A DNA stretch of 53,838 nt from Isosphaeraceae bacterium (GTDB taxonomy: Bacteria; Planctomycetota; Planctomycetia; Isosphaerales; Isosphaeraceae), in assembly GCA_031291845.1 (NCBI GenBank), contig JARLIH010000006.1, positions 1-53,838 of the forward strand, given 5' to 3'. Shown in pieces: positions 17,622 to 25,923 of the stretch; position 1 is the stretch's first letter, and each line of letters begins with the position of its first letter. A model generated the notes under the pieces. It was not told where the DNA came from, did no database searches, and saw only the letters and a list, made by a program, of their open reading frames with translations. The position numbers and the translations under genes are program-made.

Positions 17622-20276
17622 TCAGTCTCCGGAGACATCAAAATCGGCCCATTGTAGCTTTTGAAGCTGGGGCCCAACGAGCTCCGCGTCGGCGACAACC
17701 ACCACGACCAACGCCGCCGGGTCGACCTGCCGGCTCGCGGCGGCGCTGAGACTCTCCACGGTGACGCCGGCAAGCCGGTCGGCGAACTGCGCGTGGTGGT
17801 CGGGTCCGAGGTCGTGTACGTACAAACTGGCGTACCGAGACACGAGTGCGGAAGGTGTTTCAAAGTGTCGCGCCTGCCCCTCGATAAGCGCACGCCGGGC
17901 GTCGTCCAGCTCGCCGGCCGTTGGGGGACGGTCTGTCACGAGCGCGACGACCTCGTGATAGAGGTCTTCGAGCGCTTCGCCCAACCGGTCGCTCTGGAGC
18001 GACGCCCCGATCGAAAACGGGCCGGCCCCGCGCCGGCAATCGAAGCCGCTCCGAATACCGTATGTAAATCCTTTCTCCTCACGGAGTTTCGTATTGAGCC
18101 GCGATGTAAACTGGCCACCCAGGATCTGGTTCATGACGAGCAGGTCGGTATAATCCGGGTCGAGCCGAGCGATTCCGACATGCCCCGCGCGAACCACCGC
18201 CTGGGGAGCACCCGGGCGATCCAGCAGCACGATCTTCGGTCGGCCGGGCCGTCGGACGTGCGGGACCTCCGGCCGGGGCAGCTCGGGACCCAACCATCCG
18301 GCAAGCCGGGCGTCCAGTTCCCGGGCGATCAGCTCAGGATCGACATCGCCCGACACCACGCAGGCCGCCCCGCGGGACCCATGGAACTGCTGGTGGAAGC
18401 TCAGCACGTCCTCGCGCGTCAGCCGCGTGACCACGTCCTCCGCGCCGTCGATCGGGAGTCGATAGGGGTGTGCTTCGTCATAGATCGCGGCAAGCAGGCC
18501 GCGGTAGGCCCTGGCCTCGGCACTGTCTCGCTCGGCCCGCAGGGCGGCCAGGGTCTGGCCGTGAATCCGCTCCCATTCCGCTACCGGAAACGTGGCGTTT
18601 CGCAACACGTCCACCGCGAGGTCCAGGCTGGCCGGTAGGTGGGGCGTGAGGCATTGCAGTCCGACGTAGGCCCCGTCCCACCCGCAGCTCGTCGAAAGGT
18701 GCGTCCCCATCCCTTCGGCCGCCGTTGCCAGTTGGAGGGAGCTGCGCGTGGCCGTTCCCTCGTCCATCAGGTTCGACGTGAGCTGGGCCAATCCCGCCGT
18801 TCCCGCGGCTTGTCGGCTCGCGCCGCCGCCCAGAACGAACGTCATCGCCACGATCGGCAGTTCCCTGCGCTGGATCACCCAGATCGGCAACCCCGACGCC
18901 AACCGTACCTGGGTCGGGACCGGCGCACGGAACGGAGCGGCCGGCGCGCTGGTCGGTGGGACGGATCGATCGAGGGGCGAACCGTTCGTCATCCTCTTTC
19001 GCCCCACGACCTCCAGCGAGACACGGGGCCTCCCCTCGAGATACCGGACCGCGGCTTGGCGGACAGCCTCCGCCGTAACGTGTTGATAGCGATCGAAGTC
19101 GGTGGTAATACGGCCAGGGTCGCCGAGGTACACGTTATAGGCATTGAGCCGGTCCGCCACGCCCCCGAAGCCACCGATGTTGTCGAGCGCAAACAAGAAC
19201 CCCGCGAGGCGGCTGTTCCGCACTCGCGCCAGTTCCTCTTCGGCGACTCCCGTCGCGACGATTGCGGCGACCTCCGCGTCGACCAAATCTCGGGCTTCCT
19301 CGCGTGACTGCCCGGGCCGGAGCGTGCAATACACGCCGAACGTCCCGGCCAGCTCCTTGGCCGACTGATAGGCGGTGACGTCCTGCGCCAGCTCGCGCTC
19401 GACGACCATCTTGCAAAAGAGGCGGCTCGACTTGCCTCGCGCCAGGATGTCGGCCAGCAGGGTGAGGGCTGCATCGTCCTGATGGAAATGCGCGACGGTC
19501 GGCCAGCAGAGGTAAACGCGCTCGAGCTCGACCCGGTCATTCAGACGGAGCGCGATGGATCGTTCCAGCCCGACCGCCGGCGTCCACGGCTTCAGCGCCG
19601 GGACGCCTCCCGTGATTGGGCCGAAATACCGTTCCGCCAGCGCGAGTGCGCGCTCCTCGTCGAAATCGCCGACGAGGCAAAGGCTCGCGTTGCTTGGTAC
19701 ATAGAAGCGCCGAAAAAAGGCCTCGACGTCCTCGCGGCTCGCAGCCTCGACGTCTTCCATCACACCGATCGTCAGCCAACTGTACGGATGGTCGGGCGGA
19801 TAGAGCGCTTCGGCCAAATACTTCCACACCATCCCGTACGGGCGATTGGCGTAGTTTTGGCGGTACTCGTTCTTGACCACGTCTTTCTGCACCCGCAGCT
19901 TGTGGTCGCTCAATGCGGGCAAGAGGTGCCCCATCCGGTCCGACTCCATCGCCAGCGCGGTCTCAAAGTGCGCAGCGGGAACATCCTCGAAGTAGTTCGT
20001 CCGGTCCGTGGATGTGGAGCCGTTGATGTTGGCACCGAGGCGTTGGAGCGGTTTGAAGAAATCGCCCGGATAGTGTTCGGAGCCCTCGAACATCAGGTGC
20101 TCGAACAAGTGGGCGAACCCCCGCTGGCGCCTCTCTTCGTTTTTCGACCCGACGTGGTACCACAGGTTTACTGCCACCAGCGGCAGGTCCCCCTGGCGGC
20201 GTAAAATCACGTCGAGACCGTTCGAGAGCGTCGTTTTCGTGAACGGGAATGCGGGCAGTCGGAAGGAATCGGTCAT
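17622..20276 (-). CDS. Fused two-domain M16 (pitrilysin-type) zinc peptidase
   Basis: An 884-residue protein containing both M16 halves in one chain. The N-terminal half has the inverted zinc motif HxxEH as HLFEH (H56, E59, H60) and the distal ligand Glu137 in VVKNEYRQ, so it is catalytic. The second half (from about 450, LASGLPIWVIQRRELP) lacks HxxEH, with ASRQAAGTAGLAQLTSNLMDEG in its place, and is the inactive partner that closes the clamshell. In most bacteria these are two separate genes. No signal peptide is present, suggesting a cytoplasmic role in peptide breakdown. The start at ATG 20276 is close to the conserved SNGLDVILRRQ. It is divergent from the PP2C gene. Confidence 0.95.
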   Translation of the reverse strand: MTDSFRLPAFPFTKTTLSNGLDVILRRQGDLPLVAVNLWYHVGSKNEERRQRGFAHLFEHLMFEGSEHYPGDFFKPLQRLGANINGSTSTDRTNYFEDVPAAHFETALAMESDRMGHLLPALSDHKLRVQKDVVKNEYRQNYANRPYGMVWKYLAEALYPPDHPYSWLTIGVMEDVEAASREDVEAFFRRFYVPSNASLCLVGDFDEERALALAERYFGPITGGVPALKPWTPAVGLERSIALRLNDRVELERVYLCWPTVAHFHQDDAALTLLADILARGKSSRLFCKMVVERELAQDVTAYQSAKELAGTFGVYCTLRPGQSREEARDLVDAEVAAIVATGVAEEELARVRNSRLAGFLFALDNIGGFGGVADRLNAYNVYLGDPGRITTDFDRYQHVTAEAVRQAAVRYLEGRPRVSLEVVGRKRMTNGSPLDRSVPPTSAPAAPFRAPVPTQVRLASGLPIWVIQRRELPIVAMTFVLGGGASRQAAGTAGLAQLTSNLMDEGTATRSSLQLATAAEGMGTHLSTSCGWDGAYVGLQCLTPHLPASLDLAVDVLRNATFPVAEWERIHGQTLAALRAERDSAEARAYRGLLAAIYDEAHPYRLPIDGAEDVVTRLTREDVLSFHQQFHGSRGAACVVSGDVDPELIARELDARLAGWLGPELPRPEVPHVRRPGRPKIVLLDRPGAPQAVVRAGHVGIARLDPDYTDLLVMNQILGGQFTSRLNTKLREEKGFTYGIRSGFDCRRGAGPFSIGASLQSDRLGEALEDLYHEVVALVTDRPPTAGELDDARRALIEGQARHFETPSALVSRYASLYVHDLGPDHHAQFADRLAGVTVESLSAAASRQVDPAALVVVVVADAELVGPQLQKLQWADFDVSGD

Positions 20277-20462
20277 GGGTTCGAGAGGGACGTTCGCGGG
20301 ACGGAAAATGGAATTGCTCGGGTCACAACACCACGATACCGAATGTAGTAGTTCATGCCTATCCAGCCCGGCGCACCCCCTTCGGCGGCCCGCGAGGGTT
20401 GCGGAACTGACCGGGGGGCCGCCCGCTCGCGGTTTTTCTCTTTCCGACAGTCGTGCGGGCGG

Positions 20463-20482
20463 TACAATGCTCCATTATTGTA
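20463..20482 (+). promoter_or_regulatory. Inverted repeat with -10-like box upstream of PP2C gene
   Basis: TACAAT (20463-20468) and ATTGTA (20477-20482) form a perfect 6-bp inverted repeat with an 8-base spacer, ending 19 bases before the GTG 20502 start. TACAAT also differs from the TATAAT consensus at one base, so the same bases could be a -10 box under a repressor site. The appropriately spaced -35 position is poor. The regulatory role is inferred. Confidence 0.3.
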
Positions 20483-20501
20483 AACTGAGAAATGGGACGA
20501 C

Positions 20502-21788
20502 GTGACGGTCAGGCACGAAGACACGCCGACGACCGGGTCGCTCGCGAAGCGGCGGCGGGTTCGGTCGGGCGAACCGCCGACCGGGATGCCGAGATCGCAA
20601 GGCAAGAGGCAAGGCCGCGCTGTGAACTGGGACGATGCGATTACCGACGCCGCGGCCTCCGATACCGGAATGCGGCGCTCGAACAACCAGGATAGCTTCA
20701 CGATCGTCCGCGCTTCGAGCGCGGAGACCTGGCGCCAGCGCGGGCACCTTTTCATCGTCGCCGACGGCATGGGGGCCCATGCCGTGGGGGAACTCGCCAG
20801 CAAGCTCGCTTGCGACAACATCCCTCACAACTACATGAAGACCAAGGCCGGCGCGCCCGCCGAGGCGATCGTCAAAGCTTATCGCGACGTCGGTTCGATC
20901 ATTCACGCCAAGGCGAGCGCGAACAAAGACTTTCAAGGCATGGGCACCACGTGCTCGACCCTCCTGCTGCTCCCCGAAGGCGCAGTGCTCGCGCACGTCG
21001 GCGATTCGCGCATCTACCGCATTCGTAAGTCCCGGATCGATCAGCTCACCTTCGACCACAGCCTGGTCTGGGAGCTGGTCCGCCGCCACCACCTGCAGCC
21101 AGACGAGGCGAACCTGCGGGTCCCGAAAAACGTCATCACGCGCAGCCTCGGCCCCGACCCGAGCGTCGAGGTCGACATTGAGGGACCGCTCGCCGTCGAG
21201 CCGAACGACGTCTACCTGCTCTGTTCCGACGGGCTCTCCGGCCTGGTAAGCGACCCCGAGCTCGGGGCGATCGCGGGCAACTTCCACCCGAAGGAGGCCT
21301 GTCGTTACCTGGTCCAGCTTGCCAACCTGCGCGGGGGGCACGACAACGTCACCGTCGTGATCTTACGCATCGGGTCGTGGGTCGAGCCGGATTCGGCCCA
21401 GGACGTGCCGACCCAATCCTCCCCGGCCGACAATGGCCGCACGGCCGGCGGGTTCAAATCGGTCCTTGCCGGCCTCTTTCGCGGCAAAGGTCGTGCCCAG
21501 GCGCCGGAACCGGTCGAGGAACATCTCTACCGCACGGCCGACTGCCCGGTCAGCGAGGCGCTCGTTGATAAGCTCGGCGAGCTGACGCGGAAAGTCCAGG
21601 CGGCCGCCGTGGAACAAGCTTGGTCGCTCGATTGGACCGCCCTGACCACATTCCGCCGCAAGGAGACCGAGGCCCGTTCCGCCGGCAACTTGCGCGGCGC
21701 GCTGAAGTACTCGGGCGAGATCATCGAGCTGCTCGGAAAAGCCGCCCGTTTTCACCGTAAGGCCGGTGGCCCGGCCGGAGTGACCTGA
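20502..21788 (+). CDS. PP2C-type protein serine/threonine phosphatase
   Basis: A 428-residue protein. After a basic, probably disordered 40-residue N-terminus, a PP2C (PPM/Stp-like) domain spans about 45-290: SDTGMRRSNNQDSF, IVADGMGAHAVGE, GMGTTCSTLLL, LAHVGDSRIYRI, LCSDGLSGLVSD and GGHDNVTVVIL carry the metal-binding Asp residues. The C-terminal 130 residues are helical, Ala-rich and unrecognised. It likely reverses Ser/Thr kinase phosphorylation. GTG 20502 is the longest start; ATG 20586 (PRSQGKRQGR) is an alternative that trims the disordered tail. The next gene begins at the base after its stop, so they are translationally coupled. Confidence 0.92.
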   Translation: MTVRHEDTPTTGSLAKRRRVRSGEPPTGMPRSQGKRQGRAVNWDDAITDAAASDTGMRRSNNQDSFTIVRASSAETWRQRGHLFIVADGMGAHAVGELASKLACDNIPHNYMKTKAGAPAEAIVKAYRDVGSIIHAKASANKDFQGMGTTCSTLLLLPEGAVLAHVGDSRIYRIRKSRIDQLTFDHSLVWELVRRHHLQPDEANLRVPKNVITRSLGPDPSVEVDIEGPLAVEPNDVYLLCSDGLSGLVSDPELGAIAGNFHPKEACRYLVQLANLRGGHDNVTVVILRIGSWVEPDSAQDVPTQSSPADNGRTAGGFKSVLAGLFRGKGRAQAPEPVEEHLYRTADCPVSEALVDKLGELTRKVQAAAVEQAWSLDWTALTTFRRKETEARSAGNLRGALKYSGEIIELLGKAARFHRKAGGPAGVT

Positions 21789-22991
21789 GTGCCTCACTCG
21801 GGGAACACACCCAGGCCCGAGCGGGACCATCTCGATCCGTCGACCCTCTGCGCACGGCCGGCCGGCTTGCCTCCGTCGGCGACGCAGCCTTTGGTGCCGC
21901 CGCTCCAGCTTAGTAGCGTGTACAGCGTTGCGGGACTCGAGCAGATCGACGCTCTGTACGAGCGCCGCGAACAGGGCTTTATCTATGCACGCGACGGCCA
22001 CCCGAACGCGTCCCAGCTCGCCGCCAAGATCGCAGCGCTCGAGGGAGCCGAGGCCGGCCTGGTCTGCGCTTCCGGCATGGCAGCGGAGGCGGCTCTCTTC
22101 TTGACGCTTTTGGGCCAGGGTGCGCACGTCGCACTCTCCGAAGGACTGTACGGCAAAACCGTCGCGCTCGTCGGGAGGGAGCTCGCCCGGTTCGGAATCA
22201 GCCACAGCCTTTTCGATGCAGCGCGACCCGAGAGCCTGCGTGCCGTCGTCACGCCGGCGACCCGAGTCGTCTTTGCCGAGACGCTGTCGAACCCCCTGCT
22301 CCGCCTGGCCGATATCGCGGGCCTCGCTGAGGTCTCGCGGGTGGCGAGTGCCACCCTCGTCATCGACCACACGTTCGCCCCCCTCCTCTGTTTTCCGCTG
22401 GCCCTGGGGGCCGACGTCGTGGCCCATTCGGCAACCAAGCTGATCGGCGGCCATAGCGACTTGACCCTCGGGCTCGCCGCTGGCCCAAGTGAGCTGATCG
22501 CGCGGACGGCCGCGACGGCGTCGACCTTCGGACTGTCGGGCAACCCGTTCGAGAGCTGGCTGGCGTTGCGGGGAATGGCCACACTCAGTCTTCGTTCCTC
22601 ACGTGCCTGCGCCACGGCACTCAAGCTGGCGGAGCGCCTCGCCGGCGACCGGCGTGTACGGACGGCTCACTACCCCGGCCTCGTCGCGCACCCCGACCAC
22701 GTTCGAGCCGCGCATTGGTTGAAGGGAGGCTTCGGGACGATCGTCACGATCGACCTCGAGGACCGTCAGAGGGCCGACCTCTTCATCCGTGCTTTGCAAC
22801 ACATTCCCTTCGCGCCGAGTTTGGCCGACGTCGCAACCACGCTCAGCCATCCGGCCAGCACCAGCCACCGGAACCAGTCGCCCGAGCAGTGGGCGCGGCA
22901 GGGAATCACGCCAGGTCTGGTGCGACTTTCCGTTGGGCTCGAAGATCCCGACGACCTCTGGGCCGACATCGACCAGGCGCTTCCCCCTTGA
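21789..22991 (+). CDS. Cys/Met-metabolism PLP-dependent enzyme (cystathionine gamma-synthase/lyase family)
   Basis: A 400-residue trans-sulfuration family enzyme that binds pyridoxal phosphate. The tyrosine loop YARDGHPNASQLAAKIAALEGAE, the cofactor segment CASGMAAEAALFL, the aspartate in VIDHTFAPLL and the PLP Lys in AHSATKLIGGHSDLTLG are all in place. Such enzymes catalyse gamma- or beta-replacement or elimination at C-S bonds. Which one cannot be decided from the motifs. GTG 21789 directly abuts the TGA of the PP2C gene. Pairing with a phosphatase has no obvious metabolic logic, so this is probably shared transcription only. Confidence 0.92.
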   Translation: MPHSGNTPRPERDHLDPSTLCARPAGLPPSATQPLVPPLQLSSVYSVAGLEQIDALYERREQGFIYARDGHPNASQLAAKIAALEGAEAGLVCASGMAAEAALFLTLLGQGAHVALSEGLYGKTVALVGRELARFGISHSLFDAARPESLRAVVTPATRVVFAETLSNPLLRLADIAGLAEVSRVASATLVIDHTFAPLLCFPLALGADVVAHSATKLIGGHSDLTLGLAAGPSELIARTAATASTFGLSGNPFESWLALRGMATLSLRSSRACATALKLAERLAGDRRVRTAHYPGLVAHPDHVRAAHWLKGGFGTIVTIDLEDRQRADLFIRALQHIPFAPSLADVATTLSHPASTSHRNQSPEQWARQGITPGLVRLSVGLEDPDDLWADIDQALPP

Positions 22992-23021
22992 GCTTGCACC
23001 CCGGCCGGCACGCCTCGGCAC

Positions 23022-23510
23022 TCAGGCCGGGCGGTAATGGTGCGCGGTGAGGCGCTTCCAGCCTTTCGCATTCTTCGATTCAACCACCCAGACGAACCCG
23101 CCTCTATCCTCGAGCCAGTAAGCCATGCGGGCCAAGCCCTGAGGCATCTGGGCCTCGAAGCCGACCGCATCCTCGTGAAGGTCGGTCACATCTGCGACCG
23201 TCCCCTGCGAATTCTTTCCGTCCGAGGTAAACGACCAGAAGCAGACCTCGCCTGCCGGTCCGACCCCGATGATGGCGATCTCTTCGTATGGCTTGCCGGC
23301 ATATTTCGCAAACAGGGCGGCTTGTTCCGGCGTCTTCTCGCCAGCGGCCGAGGTCCAACGCGCTTCGAGCCGTATGTACGACCCGCCAAGGACTTCCTCG
23401 AAACTGCGCGTGCATAACAGGGTCCCCATCGGCGACGGCGCCTCTGCGACCCAATGGCCAAGGAGCGGCTTCAGAAAACCAAGCTTGCCCCGACCTCTCC
23501 CCGACGCCAT
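23022..23510 (-). CDS. DUF1579-like small protein
   Basis: A 162-residue soluble protein with a probable lipocalin/nitrobindin-like beta-barrel: KLGFLKPLLGHWVAEAPSPMG, SFEEVLGGSYIRLEARW, GKPYEEIAIIGVGPAGEVCFWSFTSDGK and GGFVWVVESKNAKGWKRLTAHHYRP resemble the repeated strand pattern of DUF1579 proteins. No catalytic residues are obvious. ATG 23510 has GGGAGAG upstream. It is 87 bases downstream of the zinc-ribbon protein on the same strand and converges with the PLP enzyme 30 bases away. The biological role is unknown. Confidence 0.65.
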   Translation of the reverse strand: MASGRGRGKLGFLKPLLGHWVAEAPSPMGTLLCTRSFEEVLGGSYIRLEARWTSAAGEKTPEQAALFAKYAGKPYEEIAIIGVGPAGEVCFWSFTSDGKNSQGTVADVTDLHEDAVGFEAQMPQGLARMAYWLEDRGGFVWVVESKNAKGWKRLTAHHYRPA

Positions 23511-23597
23511 GTCGCTCTCCCGACGAACTGGTCCGGAACGCTGGTGAACTCCGCTCCCAAAAGCGCCGCCACAAACCCTCGCGGCACCTCGAGTGCG

Positions 23598-24803
23598 TCA
23601 CGGCAGGATGCCCCGAAGATCATCGACCGGCATCTTGTACTTCTCGCTCATCGAGTTGAGGATCTCCGTGCGCCGGCTGCGCTTGTACTGCCTGCCGCGG
23701 TCGTAAGCCATCCCTTTCGAGCGTCTTTCCACTTGCGCCCACAGCTCGCGGTACTCGGCAAGGATCGTGCGGCGGAGGGCCAGTTCATCCGCCCGGGAGG
23801 GCTTTGCCGCCGCTTTTTCGGCTTGCGCCGGCTTGCCCGAGAATGCGTCCGAGAGCGATGCGCCAGGCGCGCCGGCCGGTTGAGCGGACGTGGCCGACGC
23901 TGCACCCGGCAGGGGCCGAACGACGAGCGAAGCGACGGGTTTTGCGGCGCGAATCATGGAGTCGGCCACGGCCAATCGGAACGTTGAAGTCTCGGACAGC
24001 GGCAGTTCCAGTTCCAGGCTCCTGTACGGCGGGCTTGGGGCTTCGAAAACAAGATTGTCCCGGAGAGTCTCCCCGGCCGCGATTTTCGACTCCTCGACAC
24101 ATCCCTCGGGAAGCTCGCCGGGCGAAAAACTGGCCCGTTCGTAGGTCTTGCGAGTGACGTCCCGAAGGACGACGGCTACGTCGGAACGCTGCCAGCCCTG
24201 GTATGCGATCGTGTCTTGAGACCGGTTTGTGATCTGAATTCTCAGTATGAGATAGTTGTTTGCCGACTCTTGCTTGTTGATCCGCACGCGGCCGATCTCG
24301 GCCGCGGAGACACCGACTACGATGTTGTCGATTTCCATGCTCGCCGACTCGAACGAGCGCACCACGAGCGCCTGCGGAACAGGAGCCGATTTCTTCTTGA
24401 CCGCGCCTTGCTCGGCTCCGTGGACCAACCGCTCCACGCGCTGCTTCGAGGCGCGGTCCGCCGTCTTGGTGAGCGACCGCACGGTATCGACGTACCAGGT
24501 GACAAAGAGTGCCGCAAGACCGGCGATACTCAGGAGAATGACCGTTCCGATGGTCTTTCGGGAGTGCTGGATCGCTGGGATCGCGCCGGTCGGTTGCAGA
24601 CGCTTGGGCCCCGTCCCCTTGGCCGCAGGGGCACGGGGCGGTAGCGGCGACGGTTCGCCGCGCTTTGACAGTCCGGCGTCTCCGACCGCGACGAGCCTAA
24701 ATGTCGTCTTACAGAAAGGGCACGCCATCGTCGTGCCTTCGGTAAACTGCTCCTCGGAACGAACCTTGGCGTTACAGTGGGGGCAGTTCATCTCATGCAT
24801 CAT
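23598..24803 (-). CDS. Zinc-ribbon, single-pass membrane protein with DUF4352-like domain
   Basis: A 401-residue protein. A zinc ribbon is formed by Cys7-Pro-His-Cys10 and Cys28-Pro-Phe-Cys31. A Pro-rich stretch leads to one transmembrane helix at about 84-105 (TIGTVILLSIAGLAALFVTWYV). The following region (about 155-295) has the beta pattern and NNYLILRIQITNRSQDTIAYQGW element seen in DUF4352/telomeric-repeat-like immunoglobulin domains. The C-terminal third is an Ala-rich linker and a helical tail (LALRRTILAEYRELWAQVERR). The start at ATG 24803 has GGAG 9 bases upstream. It lies downstream of the GTPase locus beyond an AT-rich gap, so shared regulation is uncertain. Other zinc-ribbon and anchor proteins in the same run make a link plausible. 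Confidence 0.75.
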   Translation of the reverse strand: MMHEMNCPHCNAKVRSEEQFTEGTTMACPFCKTTFRLVAVGDAGLSKRGEPSPLPPRAPAAKGTGPKRLQPTGAIPAIQHSRKTIGTVILLSIAGLAALFVTWYVDTVRSLTKTADRASKQRVERLVHGAEQGAVKKKSAPVPQALVVRSFESASMEIDNIVVGVSAAEIGRVRINKQESANNYLILRIQITNRSQDTIAYQGWQRSDVAVVLRDVTRKTYERASFSPGELPEGCVEESKIAAGETLRDNLVFEAPSPPYRSLELELPLSETSTFRLAVADSMIRAAKPVASLVVRPLPGAASATSAQPAGAPGASLSDAFSGKPAQAEKAAAKPSRADELALRRTILAEYRELWAQVERRSKGMAYDRGRQYKRSRRTEILNSMSEKYKMPVDDLRGILP

Positions 24804-25158
24804 GTCTACCGCTCCAGACGGAGTTCGTGCACCTTCCTATAACATTCTTCGAACATGCGACTGGATCTCATGGCAACTTCGAGCCGACGAGCGGCAACAA
24901 GATTACCGCTCCCGCTCGTTCTTTGCACACCCCTAATCTCCAATTTGCGGTTTTATGAGATTCGAATCATCAAGTTCACCATCATTTACAATCCTCAGAT
25001 CTATTTAATCTGATGCTCTCGCCTTTTTTTCGCAAGCGTTTCCCGGCTGGTTCACCCCGTCACGACCCGAATAGATCGGAGGCGCGTTTTGATACGTAGG
25101 GCAATCATCGCTCGTGGTAGGAACTAGAACCTCGATTGCGTCTCTGTCGCCAGCGCAG
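24804..25158. other. 355-bp AT-rich gap with no gene
   Basis: I see no coding frame with a credible start. Base composition falls sharply (21 G/C in 24961-25020 by direct count), and a T7 run lies at 25023-25029, just past AT-rich 24990-25010. As the gap separates the TM2 gene (ending 25159) from the zinc-ribbon gene (starting 24803), it may hold a terminator and a fresh promoter, but no -35/-10 pair is clear. Confidence 0.5.
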
Positions 25159-25836
25159 TCACCAGGTGAAGGCGGTCACGTTCCCAGAGTTGTATTTCTC
25201 ATCGAAGGCTCGATCCGATATCGCCAAAAACATAATAAACTCGATCAAGGCGATGATCGCCGGAATGAATGTCCAGAAGGTCAGCAGATAGATGATTCCC
25301 CAGCCCCAGGCCCCGAGATAAAACTTGTGCATGCCGAGCCCCCCAAGGAAGAAGGCAAACAGCGCTGCCGAGACCTTGTTTTTGCCATGACCCGTCGATC
25401 TTGCGGCGAGGGGCTGTGGTGCCGCGGCAAGCGACGGGCTGCTGACGAAGAGACCGGAGTCCCGGACCGCGACCCAGGTCGGAAGGCCTTCCCTCCAGAC
25501 CAATGTTTCGGCGCTGATCGCCCCGGCCCGAAACAGGTTCAAGAGATCCTCCAGGCTGACCGGCCCGGCCGGGTCCTTGCCCATCGAGTAGAACCAAGCC
25601 GGCAATGACCCGGGCGCGGGCGCGTGTTCCGACGGCTCGAGCTCGATGGCCGCGCTCGGGGCCGTGGATGCGAACAGTCCAGTGAGGGTTGTCGCGCTGA
25701 CCCACCTCTGCCGGTCTTGAGAAACCTGGTGAAAACGCGCGAGCTGGCCACGCCGACGCATCGCGTCGAGCTGGTCGCGGTCGAAAGGCCCGGTTACCCG
25801 GTTGCGATCGCGGACGTACCATTCTTCTGAAGTCAT
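25159..25836 (-). CDS. GYF_2-GYF_2-TM2 membrane protein
   Basis: A 225-residue protein with three recognisable modules: two GYF_2 domains (about 4-55, EEWYVRDRNRVTGPFDRDQL; and about 80-131, WFYSMGKDPAGPVSLEDLLNLFRAGAISAETLVWREG), then a TM2 domain at about 150-215 (SAALFAFFLGGLGMHKFYLG followed by WGIIYLLTFWTFIPAIIALIEF). GYF_2 domains are thought to bind peptides, and the TM2 helices anchor it. ATG 25836 has CGGAG 7 bases upstream; the upstream frame extension is not supported. It is 87 bases after the coiled-coil gene and probably the last gene of the GTPase transcription unit. The partner is unknown, but a membrane adaptor role fits. Confidence 0.85.
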   Translation of the reverse strand: MTSEEWYVRDRNRVTGPFDRDQLDAMRRRGQLARFHQVSQDRQRWVSATTLTGLFASTAPSAAIELEPSEHAPAPGSLPAWFYSMGKDPAGPVSLEDLLNLFRAGAISAETLVWREGLPTWVAVRDSGLFVSSPSLAAAPQPLAARSTGHGKNKVSAALFAFFLGGLGMHKFYLGAWGWGIIYLLTFWTFIPAIIALIEFIMFLAISDRAFDEKYNSGNVTAFTW

Positions 25837-25923
25837 CGCCAATCTCCGACCGTCGAACCCATCGGCAGAACGGACCGAACGCGACGCGCCGGACAACTTG
25901 AAGCCCAGACGACGACGCCGCGG

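Noticed and set aside
24950..24965. ATTCGAAT-like T-loop resemblance to a tRNA
   Set aside because: No acceptor, D or anticodon stem can be folded around it.
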